Shown: piece by piece, positions 47,716-58,179 of the stretch
Position numbering within the stretch: the first letter of the stretch is position 1
How the letters are laid out: each line of letters begins with the position of its first letter
Origin: Mactra quadrangularis
Lineage: Eukaryota > Mollusca > Bivalvia > Venerida > Mactridae
Assembly: GCA_025267735.1 (NCBI GenBank)
Contig: CM046301.1
Coordinates: 12,088,190-12,152,189 of the forward strand
Reading direction: 5' to 3'
DNA: 64,000 nt
Notes under the pieces: model-generated
Databases searched by the model: none
Told to the model about the DNA's origin: nothing
The model's input: only the letters and a program-made list of their open reading frames with translations
Translations under genes and position numbers: made by a program

Positions 47716-48589
47716 GACATTTGCGGCATCTTCTTTTATCTTGTCAGATGACTCATTCAAACTTCCACATTCTAAATATAGGAAACGTTTTATATTCCCC
47801 ATGTGTGATATAAAACTAGCAGAGCTTATTTTGACGACGTGGTTATGTTACAACCTGACAGGTTATTTATCAGAAATATTTCAATTGTCTACTGATATAA
47901 TTCTGATTTATATTTCATGTGGTGCAGATTTACATATGTTCAGTAAACCGAACAGTAAACCAATCTAAAAGTTAGAAGCTCTTAAATGACAAACATTTTC
48001 ATGACTTTCTTATGTTCTATTAGGATGTCCATAAACTCAACTATTACAGTTGCCCGAAAAATCAATTCTCTCATGTGCATAGAACTGGAAAACAAACATC
48101 CTCAAAATGTTTTTCTGGTTCTCCAGCACAACTTAAAAACGTCAAGCTAAAATTCCAAAGATTTTGGCCAATCTTTTCCAAAGAGTTTGAAGCCTGTAAG
48201 TATTCCCCAGAACATTTCGGTAAATTTCATCTCACTGAATGGTTATGATTTTAAACGGTCAAACTCTTAGGTTGTAGAATATACGACGTAAAATATATAC
48301 AAAAATGTCAATGCTCAAATTCGTTGCACTCTAGAATATACAATATAAAATGGTCAGCTCAAACTTATTAGTTGTCGTCAGAATTGTGATGGCAAAAAAC
48401 TGCAATACAAACTCTTTGAAATTTTAGCTCGATTACTAAAGAAACTTTATCAAGGGAGCCGCTACATTTTTGACAATCTTCACTAAATTTCATTTTAAGC
48501 TCATTGCAACTGAAACTATTTTTATTTTAACAATTCACCTGTTTCGGCTAAATATAGTATTATGGTCACTGATAATGGCAGTAGTATAC

Positions 48590-49700
48590 AGGCTGTGCTG
48601 ATGTTATTTGGGTTAATGGCAATATTCTATGCATTTATTTTATTCTTAATATACTTACATTTTTTGTGCTCACTGTATTTTCTCATTAGCGAGTGCATTC
48701 CTTTGATATATTATCCCAGTTGCCTTATTTCATGACAATATAATACAACAGTAGGCTACAATATTACTTGATTTGTAATTAGAATTGAGATAAAGTGTAA
48801 TTGGATAATCTTCGTTTCTTTTTTTGATTTACGAGATACCTCTACTCATGGCATTTAAATGCAATTACGATGCCATCGTCCTAGATGAAACTGGCATTTC
48901 TCTCTGACACAACACTTCAATGAATTATTTTGAAATTGAGACATAAAGCAAGCTAAATCTAGAAATTGTTATTTAATCCCTTTGTGACAGAAATGTCGAG
49001 GAAGTAAATTGCTCATACTAGTCCGCTAAAACTTTTATCTTTAAGTGAACGTCATCACAGTGCATGTTATTTATCTTCCTCACCGGAGGGTTGGTGCACC
49101 CTTGGTTTTACACATAGTTTATTCTAAATGATTCAATTGATTAGAAACAAATAGATGTAATTATTAGTCTTCAATGTTGTCTAAAGTAATGTTCTTACGA
49201 AAGAAATGAGAGTGAAAGCATACCACGAAAAACAACAACAGTAGAAGAATAAAACCCTTACAGCGAAAAAGGAAAGAAATAAGGAATATATCATTGCACG
49301 AGGAAACAGTGACTTTGTTTTGGTGATGAATGCATCGCAACATTAAAGGTCAATGATTTACTGATGAAAAAAGAGGACAGATTCTAATTAATTATTCTGT
49401 TAAATGCCAAGATATTGAGTGACCAGACCATTGTCTTAACAAAGCTGACACGCATGTTGCTGCATAAAATTATATGGGCGTTTAGCTATTGGAGAATTGC
49501 GTGATTTCAAACCATTTGTGTACCATTACATGTCAATTAAGTCCAAATAGAGACAAATCGATGTTGACAAATTAACTAACTGGCGATGAATGAACCTAAA
49601 TTTATGTGCTTTAATTTTATTCGACAAACAAAATACAAATCGTTAAGTGTAATGAATATTTAAGGTATTCCTAAAGTTATTGTTTATAAAGATGGTGATA
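48590..49700 (+). repeat. Older internal duplication, member A1
   Basis: Shares blocks with 51120-52330 (A2): TTATCCCAGTTGCCTTATTT, GCAATTACGATGCCATCGTC, ACCATTGTCTTAACAAAGCT and GTCAATTAAGTCCAAATAGA in the same order. More diverged than copies A and B, so it predates the large duplication. Confidence 0.8.
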
Positions 49701-50433
49701 TTGATTTTGTTAAAATAAAAGGTGCATTGTATACAAGTGCTGTAAAAGTTTATTTTATGATACAAAAAGGCATATTATTAAAGCGATGAAATATACATAT
49801 TACAATTTTCTAATTGTATGTCAGCTAACAGATGACATTTTTCAGTTATAAGTTCTAGTTACCATCTGACTGTTCTGCAATCACGATGACTTTTTTATGT
49901 ACATTTTGTTAAGACGAAGACGTGGGTCACATCAAAGCTGCATCTGTCTTTTCAAATATGTCTTATAAGTAACGTACAGCATTTTTTTAAATAATCATTT
50001 CTGTTTATGCTGTCATGCTTAGTCAAACTTTTAACGATCTCGGACTTCGCAATATATTCTCAATTGAACACTTTGTTTTATATATTCGATGGCCGTTGCT
50101 TCAGTCTTAATTGTAACTAAGTTAAGTCAAAACGTCAACTAAAATGATGAAAAATGCATATATGGATTTGATACATGAACGTTAATGTATATACTACAAA
50201 AATACGAAACATTGCTTGCTAGAAATACCACATCGAACAAAATGTGTTTATTAGTATTAGTATTTTCAAAACTTATTTTGAACTATTTTTCAAACTTTGC
50301 TGTTGCTTTTTTTTGTTTTCACGGTAGTTAATTAACTTATGCATTACAGATATCAGTCGACCACCCACTGTGTAAATATAATATTAGAGAATCCATTACT
50401 TTTAAGAAATGTTTTAGGAATATGTTATATTTA

Positions 50434-50777
50434 CGGTGGCATAGAGGTGACATGGAGAAATATTTAAATTTTACGTGCGCACGCAATAACGTTTACGTGT
50501 CCACGCAATAGCTGTACGTGCGCACACCCAACAAAATGGCCGCCAATTTCGACAACTCTCATTGGTCAATCATAACGTGCGCACGTAAAGTTATTGCGTG
50601 GCCACGTAAACGTTATTGCGTGCGCACGTAAAAGCTACTTTGTGCACACGTAAAGCTATTACGTGGCCACGTAAACGTTATTGCGTGCGCACGTAATAGC
50701 TACTGCGTGACCACGTAAACGTTATTGCGTGCGCATGTAAATTTTAAATATTTCGCCATGTCACCTCTATGCCACAG
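50434..50777. mobile_element. Palindromic MITE present only in copy A
   Basis: Termini CGGTGGCATAGAGGTGACAT and ATGTCACCTCTATGCCACAG are inverted repeats flanked by TA on both sides (50432-50433 and 50778-50779). The interior alternates ACGTGCGCACG and TTACGTGGCCACG-type palindromes in both orientations. A TA target duplication suits Tc1/mariner-like transposition. No ORF. Confidence 0.85.
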
Positions 50778-51119
50778 TAGATATTTCTTTGTAATCCTAC
50801 ATTTTTCAGTTTGTTAACATTTCCTGTATTATTCCAATTGGTCAATACTAATTACTTGACATTTATTGTTTTATTATGTTATGTCCAATCATTAACTTGT
50901 GTAGTTGTACATTGTATATTTGACAAAATGTGTATGAATGTTTCGTTTTATGCATTGTAAATATCAGTAATTTTGTCAAACGGATATTATCCACTGAAAT
51001 ATTAGAGTACAATGACTATTTCCTTTCTTTCAATGTCAATGTAGATGTTACGTAAGTACAAGTGAATATTTAATTAGGTGATTAATTGTTAAAATACATA
51101 CATTTCTTTGTCTGTCTGT

Positions 51120-52330
51120 CTATATTTTCTTATTACCGACTGCCTCCTTGGATATACTCGTATTATCCCAACTGCCTTATTTCATGACAATACAACAGTA
51201 CAATGTTTCTTGATTTGTAAATTGAGATAAAGTTTGATTGAATTATCTTAGCTTCTTTGTTTGATTTATGAGATACCTCAGCTCATGACATTAAAGTGCA
51301 ATTACGATGCCATCGTCCTAGCTAATCCTCGCATTTTTCTCTTTGAAATTCACCTCCTTGCATTTAGATTTTCAACGAGTAGAAGTAATATCTCTTCATG
51401 AAAAAATGTACAGACAGTTTTGTGGTGTACATCTGATCTCATCAAAGCTAAAATAATTATCTTTTGTAAAAAAAACCTTATAAATATGTTTTAGCTCGAT
51501 GTAGCCTCTAATTGAACACCATTAATTTATGTAATATATGCGTTATTTTAAGATTTTATTACATTGATCTGAATGAAAGGACTGTGAAAATTTGAATCAA
51601 GCTGTTTAAATTTTTGCCTTGAATATTCCCTACTGTGTCTGCTTTTCAAGTTTTCCAGTTTAACTATAGATAATTCTAAAAGTAAATTTTACCGAGTTCT
51701 ATGCGTCTAATGGTCACGCAGTAAAACAATAATGTATCGTGTTGAATTTCACGTTATTTAAATCCTTTATTCATTCTTATCATTTGATAATTGGTTTAGA
51801 TTACTTAAATAAGTTCTGTAAGTTTTTATTGACATTCTATTTAACTACTCAATAAAGAAGAGACAAATCTTGAAATATCAAGTTTTAAATAAGCCTATAA
51901 AATTCATAAATAAACTAGGCATTTTAAGTTTTGTTCTAAATAATTGGAAAATATGATTTCGTTATGAAACCAACGATTTTTTTGCATGCTAAGAAGTCAA
52001 GGTTAGAGTTTTTCTCGCGAAAGCTACAAAATAGATTCCTAACATGATGTAGTTAAATGGCAAAATATTAAAAGATTACCAGACCATTGTCTTAACAAAG
52101 CTAACACGCATGCTGCTGCCTAAAAAAATTTGGACTTAATTGCATTTAGTTATTAAAGAATTGCGTGACACCAAAGCATTTGCATTTCATTAAATGTCAA
52201 TTAAGTCCAAATAGAGACAAAGTGATGTTGACAAATTAGCTTGCTTGCATCTAATGAATTAAAATGTGTGTCTTTATTATCCGGCAAAATACAAACGGCA
52301 AAATGTAATGAATGTTTCACGCATTTCTGA
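51120..52330 (+). repeat. Older internal duplication, member A2
   Basis: Second member of the A1/A2 pair, with the same ordered blocks about 2.5 kb downstream of A1. Corresponding members in copy B lie at about 59935-61030 and 61685-62870. Confidence 0.8.
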
Positions 52331-53343
52331 TGTTGTAATGATGCTGATTGTATTGTGGGTGGTGTTATATTCTGATGGTCAAATAGTGTTTGATTGTTTA
52401 TATTGTTTCACAAAACACTTAGACCAATAGACTGTCTCCACCAGTTACATTCACTCCTGTCGTCATTTTCTTGTTGATGTCGCTAAATATAATCTGGTCT
52501 TAGTAAGTCATTGTTTGTAACCTTAGCAATAAGCTTTTTTGTTTTCATGCGTTAGTGGTTTTTTTTGCATGCAACATTGTCGAGTTGAAGGGTAGATTGA
52601 AGCTTTTTTAACTAAGACAATTTGTTATTTTAATTTTTCATCTTACATGATTCTGCTTTGGCCAGCGTGAGGTTAGTGTATCCTTAAGCTTGGTTTAACC
52701 CCTAGTAGCAATTAAAAGTTAAACAATCCAACACTAGCCTCCGACATAAAACATAAACGGTATAATATTGCTCAAAAAATTAATTATTACATCAATATCA
52801 AAAAATAAATAAGTAGGGTCAGAAAACGTCCTTGAAATAACATATCGATTAGTTAGACATTAGTTATAAACAATACATAGTTATATAAGTTGACACTGAG
52901 AACATCTATATCAGTTCCATCATACAAATTTATCAGATTTAAAACTTATTTAATCCAGCTTTCTCTCTTAAGAGATACAATTTATGTACGAATGATTTGA
53001 ATAAACGTAAATTTATCAATATTGTTACGTAATCAAATTTTATAAACACTAGACTAGATATTTATGGACCGTAACATTATAAAGAAGATTTATAACTTAT
53101 AAATTAATGATTAACTTATGAATGATTGAAAGTATTAAACACTATAAATTGGAAAATCAATTGTAAACTTATTTTAGTGCAGAGTGCTTGATTTTTCTTG
53201 GAGAGCCCCCTTACCAATTTTATGAGGTGTATAAACAATGATTTAAGCCTGTATCTTGTTGACATGGTGACTCGTTGGCAACATAAAATATTGATCTGTC
53301 AATTTTGAAGTTATGACATTGTCATACTTGAAATACTTGTTTG

Positions 53344-53600
53344 ACAATAGCTACCCAGCTAGCTCAGTGGGTAGCTCACTGGTCTTCTGATCCAGTAGTC
53401 ATATGTTTGACAATTCTGCAACCATTCTCCCTCTTACAACTGATTTCTTAATGATATAGGGAAGTTGTCAGTTACCGACTAAAGAGTGCTCTTTGTAACT
53501 GGTTAACAGCTAAATCCAGAGATTGAGCCTATTCAATAACAGTCAGTAGATTGAATTACCGCCATGGTAAGATGTGTTGCTATGGCAATAAAACCCTCAA
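53344..53600 (+). repeat. SINE family 2 copy with tRNA-like head (copy B)
   Basis: AGCTAGCTCAGTGGGTAGCT is a good tRNA A box; body and tail as in the other members. It merges directly into the 52-bp array, which shows how the array arose from the SINE tail. Confidence 0.8.
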
Positions 53601-53912
53601 TTACCATCATGATAGGACCTACTATGTGTTGCTATGGCAATAAAACCCTCAATTACCGCCATGATAGGACCTACTATGTGTTGCTATGGCAATAAAACCC
53701 TCAATTACCGCCATAATAGGACCTACTATGTGTTGCTATGGCAATAACACCCTCAATTACCGCCATGATAGGACCTACTATGTGTTGCTATGGCAATAAA
53801 ACCCTCAATTACCGCCATAATAGGACCTACTATGTGTTGCTATGGCAATAACACCCTCAATTACCGCCATGATAGGACCTACTATGTGTTGCTATGGCAA
53901 TAAAACCCTCAT
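53560..53912 (+). repeat. 52-bp tandem array (copy B), seven units
   Basis: Same unit as at 42107-42477 but more regular, with a two-unit higher-order alternation (GCCATGATAGG/AATAAAACCC and GCCATAATAGG/AATAACACCC), so it was re-amplified after the duplication. Confidence 0.9.
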
Positions 53913-53954
53913 GAAAAAGTTAGTTTCATATTTTCCATGTTGTCATATTTTTAG

Positions 53955-54081
53955 TGTATGTTGAAACAATGTCAGGATAAAGTAGTTATGACAGAGTTCC
54001 ATGGTGACTTTGACACCTTAGCAGCTACAATGATGAATGATTTGAAGTTTTTGTTGACTATACTGGAAGCTATAGAAACAG
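53955..54081 (+). CDS. THADA: Duplicate of THADA exon 34
   Basis: Acceptor ATTTTTAG to 53954 (copy A has TTTTCAG), donor AACAG/gtaata after 54081; 127 nt, same phases as exon 34. It differs at several residues (CMLKQCQDKVVMTEFHGDFD; ILEAIETG) but is fully open. Whether it is spliced into mRNA is unknown. Confidence 0.75.
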
Positions 54082-54379
54082 GTAATAATTTGTTAAGATG
54101 TTATTTATGATAGCTGAGCTTTTAAAGAGAATTATTGGTTTGATAATAAATTTGATACTAAAAAAGGTTGCGGTGTTTACTCTATTGAAGTAGGCTTCTA
54201 TTTATGAGTGTTTTCAGTTTACTCAGGCAAGGCTGTGATGCCGTGGTTTACTTGCTCAATTTTAGTCTTACAGTTTGTCTTTAAGTTTTGTTGCTTCTTG
54301 TCATACCTTTCCATAAAAAATAGAAAATAATATTGATTTTCTTGCATACAAATAATGTTAAATGGTTCCTTATTGAGGG

Positions 54380-54665
54380 GTAGTGGTGGGAGCAGTAGTC
54401 CAGTAGTAGGACACGCGCTTAGGGATTGAAAGGTTTGGGGTTCAAACCCCACTAGGGGTACTGTTAATTTCCCAGAGCAAGACATTTACCTGTGATAGCT
54501 TTATTTCACCCAGGTGTAAAAAAGGTACCTCCGAGAGTGGTATTATTGTGTCAGTTGCACGAAGGGGAGTAAAAGGACTCCCCAGAGATTGATAGATATA
54601 TAACTATAGATGACCCAGGGTATTAGCTCTAAAGTCGCTGAACATGCATAAGAATGTAACTTAGA
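54380..54665 (+). repeat. SINE family 3 copy (copy B)
   Basis: Partner of 42945-43200 with the same head (GCAGTAGTCCAGTAGTAGGA) and an intact B box (GGTTCAAACCCC). The - strand ORF at 54219-54485 is the reverse reading of this SINE. Confidence 0.8.
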
Positions 54666-55517
54666 CTATAAAATTCAACTACTTTAAATTTACTATAAGG
54701 GTAACAGATTATGGGTTTTAGAAGAACGACCAGGAAAACCGGTTAGATGGTCTGACCACTGAATAATGACAAATGTTAATTAACATCATAAAATCAAAAT
54801 TAAAGAGTTCTTGCTGGAGATGTGTTGGTTTTCTTCTAAGTTGGTTGGATTTTTTGTTAAAATTGTTGGTTGTCCAACCTTGTCACACTCTACTATTTTT
54901 TGTTTGCCTTGACAAATACTTGAAGTTCACCTCCATTTGAAAATGTAAATGCCATTCTGTAACCTTGACCTTGACTTTCCCTGATACATGATATTTTACC
55001 CAACATGCTAAGCTTCCTAACAAATTAGAAAAAACTAATAATCTTGTTTGTCTTTGATATGAGCTAATCTTTTAAAGTCTTATGTTTCCTCAATTTCTTA
55101 ATAACAGATCATAAAGTTTTAAGATGATTAAATTTTTGTGAAATAAAATTTCTGTTCAAAGAATTTCAAGCATCATTTGTGATGTTTATGATTATGTTAT
55201 TATGAAGTCCAGCTCTGTAAATAATTGAAACCATATTTTATCTGAACACAGTTATACCATTAAGTATATAAAGCCTTAAGTTTTATTGAATTCCAAATGT
55301 CTTGAATTCAGTATTTTGCTTTAATGTATTATATAACTGCCTTCTGGCAATCCTTAAGGAAGATCAATGGTTTTTAGTAATTAGGTTATAAAATGACTCT
55401 CTCAAAGAGAAAACCATAATTGGTTATATTCAAAAGGAAGGCGAACAAGATTTATTCTTATAAATAGTCACTGCTTCAAAGAAATTGTCTGATTCTAAGA
55501 AATTCTTTTATTTTCAG

Positions 55518-55648
55518 ATTCTGTGATAAATATCTGTAGTGATAACACTGTGCTTGGAAATATTTCCTCATTTTTGTTACTTTGTGATATAGTTTCCATG
55601 GTAACCAATAATTTAGACATGAAGCAATGTTTATTGACTGTTGTTAAG
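55518..55648 (+). CDS. THADA: Duplicate of THADA exon 35
   Basis: 131 nt with intact acceptor and donor; the protein differs from exon 35 by one residue in the part compared (NNLDMK for NDLDMK). Such close match at protein level may be due to recent origin or to selection. Confidence 0.8.
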
Positions 55649-58011
55649 GTAACAATATGTTATTATCATTATTTATCTCATAGTATGTGGATAATTGGTC
55701 TGATTGCATGTAGTTAGTGATAATTTGTGGAGATAATTGGTGAAATAAAGTGATAATTTATAATGATGACACCTAAGTATGAACATATTTCACATTCAGT
55801 TTTTTTTCTGTATTTGGGGAAGAGACATGGGGCATTTATTTACTTACATGTAAACCAAGATTATGAGAAATTTTATTGCAATTCTAATGACAGGGAAATT
55901 AGAGAAAAAACCAAGGTCAACTAAACTTGGGGAAAACTGCATAATTTAAAGAAGTTTTTGATGGGAAAGGGGCAAGCAAATGGCCCCTGTTGTATAGAAG
56001 ATGTATGGAGAAAAGCCGTGACATTAGTTTGGCAAATCAAATTTAAACTAATGACTGCACAATTAACAATTTTAATAAGTTCAAAATTGAAAACCATTCA
56101 GATAAATCAGATCAAGTTAATTTATCAAAATTTAATGCATGTGGCAGACCAATGATCAGATCTTATTCTATGGTATATATACTACAATGTATACTCAACA
56201 ACTTTTCCAACTCCACATTTGTAAATGTCATTTCTTTACGTTTGACATATCATATTTAAAAATAGAGAACTTTCAAATTACTGTTATCTACACAGAAATT
56301 GTGTGTTAAATTGATTGTGAAAGACATGATTTGTTATGTCCATTAAGCACGTGCATTTCACACATCCGCTTTTAAAATTCGAAGTTGCAGACATCACAAC
56401 ATGACATGAAGCACATTCAAATAGTTTTACTATGATTGTCATCTTATTAAATTAATCAGGCAATATAATGGAAAAAACGGTTTTTCAATACATCAGTGCA
56501 TCATAGAAATATTACCCGAAAATGACTGTAGAGTTAAAAATGTTGTTAAGTATATACGATATGGTATACCTAAACCCTGACATATTGCCTTGGTCTAAAA
56601 CTTGAAAATAAGCAATGCATCATTTGTAATTTTCTGTCACATTTGGTTACTCATCCCTGTTAGCATGTATACGAGTAGAATGACGTACATTTTGTATCTG
56701 CATGTGTTTGTGTGATAACTTTAATTATAAGTACAATTGCTGTTTAACTAAAAAATAATTGGTTCAAAATTGTTAAATAATAACTCCCTGATAATTACTT
56801 GTGCATGCATGCACGAAACAATCCTTTGTTTATCACCACTATTTATTTCTATTTGTATTCATTTTATTTTCAAGTTGCATGTTATATAACTATCACAGAC
56901 TTCATGGTGCCTATACCATGTGAACTTATGTGCTCAGTGGAGGTCAAAATATCATAACAAAGGACTGTCAAGGATTTTCTTCCATATTTGTTTTATTATT
57001 GCACCATTTTGATAGGATAGCATGCAGTGCTTATTTCCTTTACTAGATAAGTACTTTTTGTAAAGTGAAACAGCTTGATTTTTACTGTTTAAACATACTT
57101 TATTATTTAACTAAAATGTATTTTTTCTAAAAAATTTACATATTAGTTAAGTTACTTATTAGGAGTTCACCCAAAGTTACTCCATATAAAATGGAGTAAA
57201 AGTAAAAAAGTTATGGTAGGAAAACATATGACAGTTTCAATATTTTGACAAACATGTAGAAAACATGTAGATCTTTATAAGAACAAAGACAATGAATGTA
57301 ACACATTTACAATGCTAATATGCACTCACATTGAAGATTTACATTACCTGCTTGTTAACTTAATCAGTATCGCATCTTACCTTATTTAGGGGTCGTAGGT
57401 CTGAATTCTTGGCAGGATATCTACTCTGAGTACTATGACTGACTGTCAAAATATGATTGAAAAAAGTTTAAACTGTGATGTGTAGGACTATTGCATCTTT
57501 TAAAGATTTACAAGAAATATTGTATCCTTTAAAAGATTCACAAGCAAATTTAAATATTTGTATATCTAAAATTCACAAATCATTACATAGGGAAAAATAT
57601 TTCATAAATATAAAAACTGCTTATAATACAAATTGTATGAAATTATGTAAATTATTTTTTATTCTTCACTGTACAAGATTTATAGTGTTCAAGTGCAATA
57701 TTTAGCATGTTTAATTCTTATGTACAATGATGCTCGTGTCTTTCTCGACCTCCAACTGTGCAAATATAATGTCAGAGAGTCCATTACGTGAAAATAATGT
57801 TCAAGGAACATGAAACATTTCTTTGTTATCTTACTATTGTAATGTTTTTTTAAATTGTTAAAGTTTCCTGTATAATTGCAATTAGTCAATATAAATTCCT
57901 CTGACATTTTATGTTTGACATTTTGTGTTTATATAAGTTATTTCCAGTTATAAAATTGTGAACTTGTAGTTGACAATGGGTGCATGATGATTATTGTTTT
58001 ATTCATTGCAG

Positions 58012-58116
58012 AAACCAGTAATGCTGGCAAATGTGAGAAGAAAATTAACTACTGCATTATTATATGACACTGAAGTTGGATTATGGGAAAAACGCAAGCG
58101 GGACTTGAAGTGGTAA
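58012..58116 (+). CDS. THADA: Duplicate of THADA exon 36 with extended C-terminus
   Basis: Acceptor CATTGCAG to 58011. KPVMLANVRRKLTTALLYDT then EVGL; the TGA of copy A is TGG here, so the frame continues WEKRKRDLKW to a TAA at 58114-58116, adding ten mostly basic residues. An intact AATAAA follows. Confidence 0.75.
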   Translation, partial: KPVMLANVRRKLTTALLYDTEVGLWEKRKRDLKW

Positions 58117-58164
58117 CTCACAGTGCTTGGAATTTAATAGCGTCTCTTCTGGATATATGTTTTA

Positions 58165-58170
58165 AATAAA
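58165..58170 (+). terminator. THADA: Polyadenylation signal of the duplicated terminal exon
   Basis: AATAAA 48 bases after the extended stop, in the same surroundings as the copy A signal. Confidence 0.7.
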
Positions 58171-58179
58171 GTTTTGAAC

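Larger units (their letters stand above)
46670..50433. other. 3' flank of copy A, no genes recognised
   Basis: AT-rich. It contains a SINE family 2 body at 47550-47715 and one member of an older internal duplication at about 48590-49700. The ORFs at 46980-47304 and 47714-47968 have no recognisable content, though the last is partly preserved in copy B (59257-59499) simply because the DNA is duplicated. Confidence 0.6.
41195..53085 (+). repeat. Segmental tandem duplication, copy A
   Basis: From GATTGAAAGTACCAGTATTA near 41205 to CACTAGACTAGATATTTATG near 53050, this about 11.9-kb block is repeated in direct orientation as copy B (about 53100-63600). It holds THADA exons 34-36, the gene end and about 6.4 kb of flank. 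Copy A alone has extra DNA at about 41690-42110 and 50340-51140. Confidence 0.95.

Noticed and set aside
47714..47968. 84-codon ORF with a near-copy at 59257-59499
   Set aside because: The repetition is due to the segmental duplication; the two ends differ, and there is no family resemblance or splice support.
53350..53420. A functional tRNA gene at the head of the family 2 SINE
   Set aside because: The D arm resembles a tRNA but the T arm and acceptor are lost; related heads occur in other SINE copies.
53560..53912. CRISPR or replication-origin iterons
   Set aside because: The 52-bp units are contiguous copies of a SINE tail with no spacers.
54219..54485. 88-codon - strand ORF
   Set aside because: It is the reverse reading of the family 3 SINE, including its B box, so it is a repeat by-product.
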